Below the pieces are notes generated by a model, which was given only the letters and a program-made list of their open reading frames with translations, did not search any database and was not told the DNA's origin. From UBA940 sp031547885 (GTDB taxonomy: Bacteria > Bacteroidota > Bacteroidia > Bacteroidales > Rikenellaceae), in the NCBI GenBank assembly GCA_031547885.1, contig JAVBRO010000002.1, forward strand, positions 29,886-93,885: a DNA stretch of 64,000 nt. The letters run 5' to 3'. The translations under genes were made by a program, and so were the position numbers. The number at the start of each line of letters is the position of its first letter. The stretch's first letter is position 1. Shown piece after piece: positions 25,801 through 32,455 of the stretch.

Positions 25801-26009
25801 AAGAGCAGGAAAAGATTACTCAACTGGTCCTCCCCCTCCTCCGGAGATACCGAGGCCCTGGTCCGGGTTTCGGTATCGATACCCTTCACACTTACCGACA
25901 CGCTCAGCGTGGTCGGAATATTCTTCCTGCCACCCGCAACAGGATCCTTTATACAAGATCCGAACAGCAGTCCTGCTGCCGCCGCGATTGTTATCAGAAT
26001 TCGTTTCAT
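22878..26009 (-). CDS. Large fimbrial tip-like lipoprotein with BACON-type repeats
   Basis: 1043 aa. Lipoprotein signal with Cys19 (LLFGSC), then a fimbrillin-like N-terminal region (about 35-330; VSVSVKG, TRTRASVSPEEGEDQLSNLFLLFFEAD) containing Arg sites where gingipain-like processing occurs in P. gingivalis relatives. After NWDLDDNGLI come three or four beta-sandwich repeats of BACON/Bacteroidetes-associated type (about 350-780), each ending in a VSQ/TQN-like strand (VTIIQSGEAD, VVMVSQRA, LLVQQSQTIDIS, FTVTQNTL). The last 240 residues form a separate domain (GVYAVNLRTGWGSIGS, HVCDRNMSSGYDWSKVNTFMSS, ITVLVGDDRGG) that could be the adhesive head. Last gene of the operon, as expected for a tip or accessory subunit. 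Confidence 0.72.
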   Translation of the reverse strand: MKRILITIAAAAGLLFGSCIKDPVAGGRKNIPTTLSVSVSVKGIDTETRTRASVSPEEGEDQLSNLFLLFFEADPYNGGMFIEGVEITGPLAMNSDLAVDLGGTQLSITGAYNILAMANVSDDYLGESVNYWISQWQGKTQYQAMTEALAYTQADTAITPDAILMNGQAVKKADEFTIKLTMVRNVARFDVLNTKKANYDLVSVSLWNAYPTSSIWGEGSQDYSAAASRIRRFYGIDNSDNTDGSAESFLKDVVGGLYAFENRSAAPKTNDKETTCLIIGLKDRASTGDPTYYRVNINPDNSAQSLKRNNAYRVTINNVNGAGETTEELAYTGMGNTLDYTINNWDLDDNGLIVQDGNSIMALPTKTIRIGRDGTTGSSYSIYTFTNLQSFSPLAIKSQTYEPADGSIQSSLNGNTLNVQATPLGLGETERRGVVMLTFAGLEASVTIIQSGEADTYLKVHLPDGGLLPLASTAGVASGLIRVEASGPWSAKIYMPGFSFDSTQGLANAVTNVTSGSSLVIDNKFRIWTNTTNTEPAAREGFVVVTLDSDPENYSAVVMVSQRAAGGISISPAQSRVTFKGDGTGLADVANNSVTAFNVYPTDGDNVIPWDCKLMQSGANDDTAAFTYSKTTSGNINGNSVTVGVAGANPLDRVRSATLRIFLVGNEGKYVDILLVQQSQTIDISPNSFLPIPVIGGETGLITVTADGTQWSATMAMGTATSSDGHSLVNHKAYLTDENGMAIDQNTPYPMSQKFKVVFPKVYYPNREIPVTATVTLKLVGTEITKNFTVTQNTLTSKGVYAVNLRTGWGSIGSATGNWFDYYATNVRKIPGFSITNTPTTIPSNTTYMHVCDRNMSSGYDWSKVNTFMSSTDAITVLVGDDRGGVSAMNNGFSGRGYNFISPSGSTNGKANPAVADTRIMQLLTTKGGTSITLASISEFNCGGDNTVATVIPDTAVPVIVKTNNSNQVMMAIDPANMMIYIGEGEMFHTATSGNRSVFCDNLFYYVGNAARYGSHFTDMLIDNSAIPAPWDDVWGANKGVVK

Positions 26010-26037
26010 TTTTATATTGTTTTAATCTTAATATTCT

Positions 26038-27456
26038 CTACAAGTCTTTGATCAATCCGCCGCCGTCATCCCAATCATCCGGGGAATTAGACCTCTGGAT
26101 GATCGAGATATCGAAGCGGATCCGGCCTGCCGTTACGGTCAGTGTCGACGGGTTGCTGTCCAAGCCGTATGAAACGAGTGCGGTGAAATTGAAAAAGTTA
26201 TTACTGCCTTCGGTTTTGATCTCCGCTTTGAACCTGTCGTTGGCGATAGCCGTTTTGTCGGCCGGGTCGGGGAAATCTCCCCCGTTATCGAGCTCCATCG
26301 AGAATTGGTCCAACGGAATGTTTGTCCTGAACACGATCCTGTCGTCGGAACCCGCATCGCGGTAGACTACAGCCGTGCGGTCGTCGCGCCGTTCGTTGCG
26401 GTCGCGCCGGAGCATGACGTACTGCATGCCGTCGATAAAGATACCGCCGTCCATCTCTTCGTCCCACGGAACGACGTCGTAATCTATGTTGACAGGCTCC
26501 GCATTCTTCGCTTCGTCGAACGAAGGATAGCCGTCGCCGTTTACCTTGGTGATAACGACGATATATTTGTTATTGCGCACGACGGGGCTTTTAACCATTT
26601 CACCGTCGGCATTTTTGCTGCGCAGCGCTATAGGGTACCATGTCGGCTGCCCACTGCTTCCCGTATTGTTCCACTGTCCTTTAAGTACCAGTTTGGTCGA
26701 TCTGTTCAGACTCGCGGACGACGGGGCGTCGTTTTCGTACATGTAGAAAATGTCCTCCACACAGTTGTTGTCCGCGGGCAGAACGGTATGGGTCCAGTCT
26801 GCGGTCAGGTCGCTGTTCATGTTGTCGGGCACCTGCGGGATCCCGGCTCTGGAAGGATCGAACGGCAGAAATCCGCGGTCGGCGGCATAGCAGAGCGAAG
26901 CCTCCTGGAGTGTAAAATCATCGTCCTCTACCGTTATGTCTGTCGAAGCCACCGAACGAAGCAACGCGACTGTTCCCAGGTCGTTCACCGCCTTGTCTGC
27001 CACGGTGCATCCGCGGATGCTTCCCCACATGGGAAGCCCCATGGCACCGATATCTGCTCCCGGATCATTAAGCACCATCAGTTTTGCGGCATCGGCGTAT
27101 TCCTTCCCTTCAAGCGCGAGGTCTTTCAGGGTTTCATGCGCATTGACGGCAAAGTATATGTCGAGATTATCGCCTATCGCGAGGTTTGTGCGCCATCTTC
27201 CGTCGGAAACCTTCCACGCATAGCGCGTGTAGAGATAGACCGACTTGTCCGTCTCGGTCGGATATGCTGCCTGGCGTCGGAAGACGAGGACGTCCAGTTG
27301 GTTTATGGCGGTATCGTCCACAGCTCTTGTGGAGGATGAAACGTCGAAGCGGAATTCGACCTGTTTCCCGGCCTTTCCTCCGCCGATATCATTGTCCCGG
27401 GCGCATGAGGCTGCCAGGAACACGATACAGATTAACTGCAGAAGTATTTTGTTCAT
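26038..27456 (-). CDS. Fimbrillin-family accessory subunit lipoprotein
   Basis: 472 aa. Signal with Cys18 (FLAASC), a short polar linker, then the fimbrillin N-terminal strand pattern VEFRFDVSSSTRAVDDTAINQLDVLVFR, where the Arg of STRA is the likely maturation site that frees the donor-strand groove. Later VALLRSVASTDITVE, NRSTKLVLKGQW and VRNNKYIVVITKVNGDGYPS parallel the two-domain FimA/Mfa1 fold, and the protein ends in FDISIIQRS. Probably an accessory or tip-proximal fimbrial component exported as a lipoprotein to the surface. It is 28 nt upstream of the tip-like gene and 33 nt after the anchor gene. Confidence 0.75.
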   Translation of the reverse strand: MNKILLQLICIVFLAASCARDNDIGGGKAGKQVEFRFDVSSSTRAVDDTAINQLDVLVFRRQAAYPTETDKSVYLYTRYAWKVSDGRWRTNLAIGDNLDIYFAVNAHETLKDLALEGKEYADAAKLMVLNDPGADIGAMGLPMWGSIRGCTVADKAVNDLGTVALLRSVASTDITVEDDDFTLQEASLCYAADRGFLPFDPSRAGIPQVPDNMNSDLTADWTHTVLPADNNCVEDIFYMYENDAPSSASLNRSTKLVLKGQWNNTGSSGQPTWYPIALRSKNADGEMVKSPVVRNNKYIVVITKVNGDGYPSFDEAKNAEPVNIDYDVVPWDEEMDGGIFIDGMQYVMLRRDRNERRDDRTAVVYRDAGSDDRIVFRTNIPLDQFSMELDNGGDFPDPADKTAIANDRFKAEIKTEGSNNFFNFTALVSYGLDSNPSTLTVTAGRIRFDISIIQRSNSPDDWDDGGGLIKDL

Positions 27457-27489
27457 GATCTTATTGGTTTAATTATTGCCCCGCAAGTC

Positions 27490-28401
27490 TTATATAGTAT
27501 TGTCAATGGAGATGTTCCGCCTCCATCCATCCACGATAACCGTGAAAAAATTATTGCCCATCACATATTCGAAGACTATGAGTCCTCCCGCCCATGCCCC
27601 CCGGGGAAGGTTGTCCTTCGGGACGGAGAGTGTTGCATAGACGTTTTGTATGGTCCTGACATCGACGCTGATGGTTTTATCGGCGGCGGAAGGCATGACG
27701 CCGAAACGGCCGGTGGCGTAATGCGTATGGTCGTCCGAAGTGTCGTTCAGTTGCGCGACCACATTGGCTTCTTCACCGAATCCCCGGAATTCCATATCCA
27801 TCTTCGACATCACTCCCTTCACAACGGCATAATTCTGCACCCCGGGTTCATAGATAATCTTTCCCCAGTCGATCACGTAAACTTCGACACGGCATGCGGC
27901 GTAGATCATTCCGATCCGGTGGTGCGACGATTGATTATACGATTCCGTAAAGGCCGACCGTCCCAGATAGAGTTCGTGGGGGACCGAACTGTAATAGCTG
28001 TTGTATTGGGTGGTGAGCTCTTCGGAGATCAGCTCTTCGTCGAGCATCTCGCCATACTCCCACTCAGGTATGTTCTCTTCTGGATTAGCGATCGGAACGG
28101 CCCATGCCACCAGGTCGATATCGCCGTTCATTTCCTGCGTTTTGCGCACCGTGCATGACTTACCGTTACTTATCTGTGAATAGGGGATCCGTATGCCTTT
28201 GATCAATTTTTTATCGCGGAACACATACAGTTGCACGTCGTTGCCGATCCTGGTGTCGTAGGTGCCCGGGACATATATGTCTTCGAGATAGAACGACAGT
28301 GTCATATCTGCGGGGCAGTCGTCCATGCCTTCGCGCAGACAGCCCCAGAGCCCAAGGCAGAGTGATACAGCCAGGTATATGATTGCTTTTTTCACGTTCA
28401 T
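27490..28401 (-). CDS. FimB/Mfa2-family fimbrial anchor lipoprotein
   Basis: 303 aa. Lipobox GLWGC (Cys21) followed by the family signature LREGMDDCPADMTLSFYLEDI, then VQLYVFRDKKLIKGI, MNGDIDLVAWAVPIANPEE and SSHHRIGMIYAACRVEVYVIDW. FimB/Mfa2 proteins remain lipid-anchored in the outer membrane, cap the fimbrial base and limit its length. It ends FFTVIVDGWRRNISIDNTI. Position right after the major fimbrillin gene matches P. gingivalis fimA-fimB and mfa1-mfa2. A GC-rich hairpin at 28427-28461 separates it from the major subunit gene. Confidence 0.85.
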   Translation of the reverse strand: MNVKKAIIYLAVSLCLGLWGCLREGMDDCPADMTLSFYLEDIYVPGTYDTRIGNDVQLYVFRDKKLIKGIRIPYSQISNGKSCTVRKTQEMNGDIDLVAWAVPIANPEENIPEWEYGEMLDEELISEELTTQYNSYYSSVPHELYLGRSAFTESYNQSSHHRIGMIYAACRVEVYVIDWGKIIYEPGVQNYAVVKGVMSKMDMEFRGFGEEANVVAQLNDTSDDHTHYATGRFGVMPSAADKTISVDVRTIQNVYATLSVPKDNLPRGAWAGGLIVFEYVMGNNFFTVIVDGWRRNISIDNTI

Positions 28402-28426
28402 CTCGTTTAAGTCGTTTTTTTAAATA

Positions 28427-28461
28427 CCGGGGCGGGAATCCTGGGGGGGGCCTCGCCCCGG
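28427..28461 (-). promoter_or_regulatory. GC-rich hairpin between major fimbrillin and anchor genes
   Basis: A perfect 8-bp stem CCGGGGCG / CGCCCCGG with a 19-nt loop that includes a run of eight C (minus strand). It follows the fimbrillin stop by about 35 nt. No T run follows it on the minus strand, so it looks like an mRNA-stabilising or partial attenuation element rather than a full terminator. Confidence 0.55.
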
Positions 28462-28496
28462 CGGGAATTACTATAGAAAAAAACTTAGGCTTACAT

Positions 28497-29774
28497 TTAC
28501 ATTTCGTCCTGATAGAAGTTGATGCGCCACTTCTTGACGTTCAGCTCGATCGTGATGGCCGATTCGTCGACGCCGGGGATTATTTCGGGGGTGGTTTCGG
28601 CATCTTTCGGAGTGCCCTGGCCCGGAGTGGCGATAGCCGTGATGTTAATATGGTACGATGCGTTGCGCATGACGTGGTAGTTGTCGTCGCGGACTATGTC
28701 TACCCTCCAGTAACGGATCTTGTTCATATCGTTGGTGTTGGCGGTATCGCCGTCCACGACCAGTTCGCCTTTAATTATGAAGGCATACGTTGCGAGGGGA
28801 TCGAAACCTGTCTGTCCTTCGGGAGTGGTCTTCAGGAAAGGCTTGTTTTCATAGACATAGACGCGGTCCTGTGCGTTCGACGTATCGTTGAAGTTCAGGA
28901 AGAAGTCGCCGGCAGCGTCATAGCCCGAATAGTTGCTGGTATAATAGCCGTCAGCATCGAATTCGGAATTGAGATGCTGCCTTGCGCCGTCCGACCATTT
29001 GTCCCAGGGCACGTCCTTCGGGGTGGTGTCGTCTTCATCGTCGTTACCTGTAAAGAACAGGCCCGACAGGTCCATGCCGTTGACCACCACGTAGCCGAGC
29101 GGATTGAACGTGAGGTCGGCGTTGGTGATGTCGGTGTCTTCTCCCCACAGCTTCTGGATATGGCTGTCGCTGAGTTTCAGTTCGACGGGAGTGGTTTCGT
29201 CTTTCATGAAGGTCGGCGGGTTGATCTTGCTGACAAGGCGCAGGAGATCTATGGATACCGTATTGGCAGTGCTGTTGGCAATGACGATCGCCTCTTTTTC
29301 GCCCGACATTTCAAAGCCGTCGGCTCCCGGGGTCGTGCGGGAATTGGCTTTCGTGAAAGCCGAGTTCGACATTTTGGCTTTCAGTTCGTCGTAGCCTTCG
29401 CCCGATGCGAGCGGACCCATGTCCATGTTGGTGAGGGCCACGAACTGGCGGGCACCCGAACCCACGATCACCAGCTTCGAGAGCTGGCCGTCGGTGAACT
29501 TGATGTAGCCGTTCCCCGTGCCTACCAGCGGATCGATGTCGCCGTCGGCGTCGAATACATAGAATTCCACCATGTTCACGGCGTTTTCGGCGGGCTCGCC
29601 GTTCTCTTCAGTGTTGTCCAGGGCGCGGGTTCCGGCGTTGAATTTCAACGAAAGACGTACTTGAGTCGGAACGCTCGCCTCTTTCCCGTCTTTCGACTGT
29701 TTGTTGTCGTCCTTTGCACAGGCGCTTACGAGGCCGGCAAGTGCGATAACTAAAAAATACCTGTAAATTTTCAT
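28497..29774 (-). CDS. Mfa1/FimA-family major fimbrillin
   Basis: 425 aa. Lipoprotein signal with Cys19 (GLVSAC), polar linker, then the fimbrillin strand QVRLSLKFNAGTRALDNTEENG, whose Arg is the expected processing site. Further Mfa1-type features: VNMVEFYVFDADGDIDP, RQFVALTNMDM, LRLVSKINPPTF, VVNGMDLSGLFFTGND, ADGYYTSNYSG, RVYVYENKPFLKTTPEGQTGF, and the C-terminal HVMRNASYHINITAIATPGQGTP with a final donor-strand-like ITIELNVKKWRINF. Such subunits polymerise by strand exchange at the cell surface after proteolytic removal of the lipidated N-terminus. Its position before FimB/Mfa2 and the mRNA hairpin after it support the major-subunit assignment. Confidence 0.87.
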   Translation of the reverse strand: MKIYRYFLVIALAGLVSACAKDDNKQSKDGKEASVPTQVRLSLKFNAGTRALDNTEENGEPAENAVNMVEFYVFDADGDIDPLVGTGNGYIKFTDGQLSKLVIVGSGARQFVALTNMDMGPLASGEGYDELKAKMSNSAFTKANSRTTPGADGFEMSGEKEAIVIANSTANTVSIDLLRLVSKINPPTFMKDETTPVELKLSDSHIQKLWGEDTDITNADLTFNPLGYVVVNGMDLSGLFFTGNDDEDDTTPKDVPWDKWSDGARQHLNSEFDADGYYTSNYSGYDAAGDFFLNFNDTSNAQDRVYVYENKPFLKTTPEGQTGFDPLATYAFIIKGELVVDGDTANTNDMNKIRYWRVDIVRDDNYHVMRNASYHINITAIATPGQGTPKDAETTPEIIPGVDESAITIELNVKKWRINFYQDEM

Positions 29775-29832
29775 AATCGTAAATTTTTAATGAATAGATA
29801 GAGTTGTTATTCGGTTATGGTTATAATGGTTT

Positions 29833-31251
29833 TTATTCTTCGACCAGCCGTACCATACGTGTTTGCTCGAGATTGACGACCGCATCGGTGTCGCCGTTCG
29901 CCGCGGCTTTTTTGAACCAGTTGTCCGCCTTGTCGTAATCGCCCTGCATCATGCAGCAGACGCCGAGGGCATTCCACGTGATAGGATCGTTGCTGTGGGG
30001 TTTGAGCAACTGAAGGGCTTCTCCGAACTTCCGTTCGCTCATCAGGTCTATCGAGCGGTTGATGTCCGTTACAGCGCGGTTTTCAGGCGAATCGGGATCT
30101 ATCCATGTGGTGCGCCCGCGGGAGTCCGTGACAGCCGTTGCGACGGTGGCCCTGCGGTCGATCTGGTAGTAGACCTGCACGTATCCGCCGCTGCGCAGTT
30201 CCGGGAAGAAATTATCGAGCATATATCTGTATGGTCCGCCGCCGGAATATTTCATAAGCCGCGTTTTGCGTATCTCCTGCTCCATCGTGTAGGAGTCGAT
30301 AATGGAGAGTATATCATTTTTTCCGCCTTCCGGTACGTCCGAGTTCACCACCATTTCGCGCAGCCCGTCCCAATCCTCGCGCCCGTTGTAGAGTTCGAAA
30401 ATATCGTCACCTCTGTTCACCAGCGGTCTGAGGTAATTCCTGACGGCTTCGGCGCGCTGCTGAGCCAGACGGGTGTTCAATGCAAGCGGCCCTTCCGGCG
30501 AGGCGTATCCGGCGATAACGATCTTTTTCAGGACGGCATTGGGATCGCTGCGAATCAGTTCCAGCGCCCGGACTATGGATTCAAGAACCTCACTATTGCC
30601 TTTGAATCCGGGGTCGATGACCGCGGAGCCGGCTTTGAAGGTCAGTTTCGACGTGCCTTTCCCACGTTCATTCGACAGAATGTCGTAACGTCGAGAATAA
30701 TCCTCAGCCGGGTGCAGGAACGGATTGTCAAGATCGTATTTCTCAAGTTCTGTAAGATTATAATCGAGTTTTTCACGCGAATACGCCGGTGTCGGATTGA
30801 AATACAGCAGTTTGTCTTCCACCGCGCGTGATTCGGAATCGTATCGGCAGCAGCAATCCTCGCCCGACTGGCGTACGGATAACGATACCGTCTGCATCCA
30901 ATCTTCGAACGGGATGACAGTCGCGTAAGCGACAAGTTCCCTGCCCCTTGAGACCTTGATATATCCATCCGTACCGAGGCCTTTACGCAGGTCCGACAGG
31001 CGCTTATTGCGTTTTGAGAGGGTTACCGGTTCGAGGGATTTCGAACGGCCGGCATCGTTGTAAAGCACCGGAATGAATTCTGCTTTATAATTTTTCGGAA
31101 AGCCCTGCGGGTCTATCGTGAAGTTCACGACCACCTGATCGCCCGATTTGCGTACCGCAGCGTCGCTTACAGCGGAACCGTATTGAGGTTTCGTCCCGAA
31201 CGCGCTCAGACAAAGCATCATAAGAGGCAGTATGAGATATATCTTTTTCAT
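29833..31251 (-). CDS. DUF3868 / OmpA-like protein of the fimbrial operon
   Basis: 472 aa. Signal peptide (MKKIYLILPLMMLCLSAFG), an N-terminal beta domain of DUF3868 type (about 25-150, including a CCCRYDSESRAVEDK stretch with three consecutive Cys), an OmpA-C-like domain (about 205-290; IVIAGYASPEGP and LAQQRAEAVRNYLRP, as in peptidoglycan-binding OmpA) and a C-terminal TPR-like end (ITWNALGVCCMMQGDYDKADNWFKKAA). In Bacteroides and Porphyromonas such proteins sit upstream of fimbrillin genes and are thought to help display or anchor fimbriae; the mechanism is not established. It begins 6 nt after the DUF3575 gene, so both are one transcript. Confidence 0.83.
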   Translation of the reverse strand: MKKIYLILPLMMLCLSAFGTKPQYGSAVSDAAVRKSGDQVVVNFTIDPQGFPKNYKAEFIPVLYNDAGRSKSLEPVTLSKRNKRLSDLRKGLGTDGYIKVSRGRELVAYATVIPFEDWMQTVSLSVRQSGEDCCCRYDSESRAVEDKLLYFNPTPAYSREKLDYNLTELEKYDLDNPFLHPAEDYSRRYDILSNERGKGTSKLTFKAGSAVIDPGFKGNSEVLESIVRALELIRSDPNAVLKKIVIAGYASPEGPLALNTRLAQQRAEAVRNYLRPLVNRGDDIFELYNGREDWDGLREMVVNSDVPEGGKNDILSIIDSYTMEQEIRKTRLMKYSGGGPYRYMLDNFFPELRSGGYVQVYYQIDRRATVATAVTDSRGRTTWIDPDSPENRAVTDINRSIDLMSERKFGEALQLLKPHSNDPITWNALGVCCMMQGDYDKADNWFKKAAANGDTDAVVNLEQTRMVRLVEE

Positions 31252-31257
31252 GATGTA

Positions 31258-31998
31258 CTATTTGATAAGATAGACCAATGTTATTCCCGCGCTGGTGGGA
31301 CCGAAATAGTTGCGCTGCCGGCCTACGCCGGCGCTTTCGCCGCAGTGGGGACAGTCGTAGCGGTCGTAGCGCATGTAGCCGTATCCCACCCCGATGGTGA
31401 ATTCGATGTTCCATTTGCGGTTGAGCATCAGGCCGTAGCCGTAGGAGAAGCCCACCCCTGCCATCCAGCCGTCGTAGCGGTATTCTTTCGAGCCTTTGCC
31501 GAACATCAGCGGCATCTCATGTTCTGAAATGTTATACTTTGTGTAGAGCAGGTGCCCGCCTATGAAATGGCCGTTGAAACGTTCGCAGAACCAGTGACGG
31601 TATTCGCCCTGAACGAGCCAGTGGGCCAGTTTCCGGTTGTCCTCGGCACTCCCGTTAAGGTTCCAGCCGTTGTATCCGGCCCCAAGGGCGAGGGTGCTGC
31701 GGCGTCCTAGTCCCGCTTCGAGCCCGAGGTTGGGAGCTAAAGCCAGCCCGCCGTAAAGCAGGTTGGTCTTTATGGCGAACTTCATCGGGGTGCCGGTAAG
31801 AACAGCCTTGCTGCCTGATAAGGAATGTTGGAGATCGATTTGCGGCGAACTAACCGAACCTGCCGCTTCGCTTAGGGGTCGAGCGCTCATCCCCACATCT
31901 GTCTGTCCCCGCAGCCCCGATACTGGACACAGTATCAGCAACGACAGCAAGACTGTATATATGACTTTTGAATTCATGCCTCTGTTATTAATATTCAT
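31258..31998 (-). CDS. DUF3575 outer membrane protein of the fimbrial operon
   Basis: 246 aa. Signal peptide near residues 8-31 (VIYTVLLSLLILCPVSGLRGQ), then a small barrel characteristic of DUF3575: FAIKTNLLYGGLALAPNLGLEAGLGRRSTLALGAGYNGWN, WLVQGEYRHWFCERFNGHFIGGHLLY, and FTIGVGYGYMRYDRYDCPHCG. These are regular partners of the DUF3868/OmpA protein at fimbrial loci. The ATG at 31998 overlaps the upstream TGA as ATGA, which implies coupled translation and favours it over Met8 (31977). Confidence 0.82.
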   Translation of the reverse strand: MNINNRGMNSKVIYTVLLSLLILCPVSGLRGQTDVGMSARPLSEAAGSVSSPQIDLQHSLSGSKAVLTGTPMKFAIKTNLLYGGLALAPNLGLEAGLGRRSTLALGAGYNGWNLNGSAEDNRKLAHWLVQGEYRHWFCERFNGHFIGGHLLYTKYNISEHEMPLMFGKGSKEYRYDGWMAGVGFSYGYGLMLNRKWNIEFTIGVGYGYMRYDRYDCPHCGESAGVGRQRNYFGPTSAGITLVYLIK

Positions 31999-32270
31999 TC
32001 CTTTTGTTTCCTTCGCTCTTCAGCCAGTGTGGCGCGCACGCTTTCCAGTGAAAGATATTTCCCGAACGGATAGACATCCTCATATTTCGTAAAGCTGTCC
32101 CAAATCTTTTCAAGAGCTTTGGCAACATCCTCGCGCTCGCTGTTCCTTATCAGCCACCGTTGTACATCCTCGACTATATCTCCTGGCAGCGACCTCTTAG
32201 AGAAATAAGGGAACAGTATAATCTCTATAAAGCTCTCAGGTATTCCCGGTTTTAGTTCATTTTTTTTCAT
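31995..32270 (-). CDS. Small protein resembling a FecR N-terminal domain, first gene of the fimbrial operon
   Basis: 91 aa from the ATG at 32270. Soluble, helical, charged. The pattern DVQRWLIRNSEREDVAKALEKIWDSF looks like the N-terminal helical domain that FecR-type anti-sigma factors use to hold their sigma factor, but the transmembrane segment and periplasmic FecR domain are absent. The likeness is by eye and moderate. An in-frame ATG at 32324 would sit on the promoter box (32322-32329), so 32270 is preferred. It overlaps the DUF3575 gene by ATGA. A role in controlling fimbrial expression is an inference. Confidence 0.5.
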   Translation of the reverse strand: MKKNELKPGIPESFIEIILFPYFSKRSLPGDIVEDVQRWLIRNSEREDVAKALEKIWDSFTKYEDVYPFGKYLSLESVRATLAEERRKQKE

Positions 32271-32321
32271 ACGCCCACCTCTGATCAGATTGCTAATCCG
32301 GCGATTGTTAGACTGACGGTG

Positions 32322-32329
32322 CAAAAATA
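32322..32329 (-). promoter_or_regulatory. -7 promoter element of the fimbrial operon
   Basis: TATTTTTG on the minus strand, about 50 nt before the ATG at 32270, directly after a run of seven C. The TATAAAGATTT repeats (32341-32383) lie just upstream, where an activator or repressor would bind. Confidence 0.55.
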
Positions 32330-32340
32330 TGGGGGGGCGT

Positions 32341-32383
32341 TATAAAGATTTTATTAAAAGAGGGATATGTGATATAAAGATTT
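32341..32383. repeat. Direct repeat TATAAAGATTT x2 in the divergent intergenic region
   Basis: Exact copies at 32341-32351 and 32373-32383, 32 bp apart (about three helical turns), lying between the fimbrial promoter and the kinase promoter. A plausible operator for a dimeric response regulator. Confidence 0.5.
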
Positions 32384-32428
32384 CATAAAAATGACATCCC
32401 CTTGTGTTATACATATATAAAAATGTCC

Positions 32429-32436
32429 TAATTTTG
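32429..32436 (+). promoter_or_regulatory. -7 promoter element of the kinase-regulator operon
   Basis: TAATTTTG matches TAnnTTTG, 19 nt before the ATG at 32456. An AAAAGGAGG purine run (32444-32452) follows, ending only 3 nt before the ATG; this looks like a Shine-Dalgarno sequence, rare in this phylum, and is oddly close to the start. Confidence 0.5.
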
Positions 32437-32455
32437 ATTTGGTAAAAGGAGGCTA

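Noticed and set aside
28383..29753. 456-codon plus-strand frame antisense to the major fimbrillin
   Set aside because: The fimbrillin frame has a lipobox and family motifs; the antisense frame has none.
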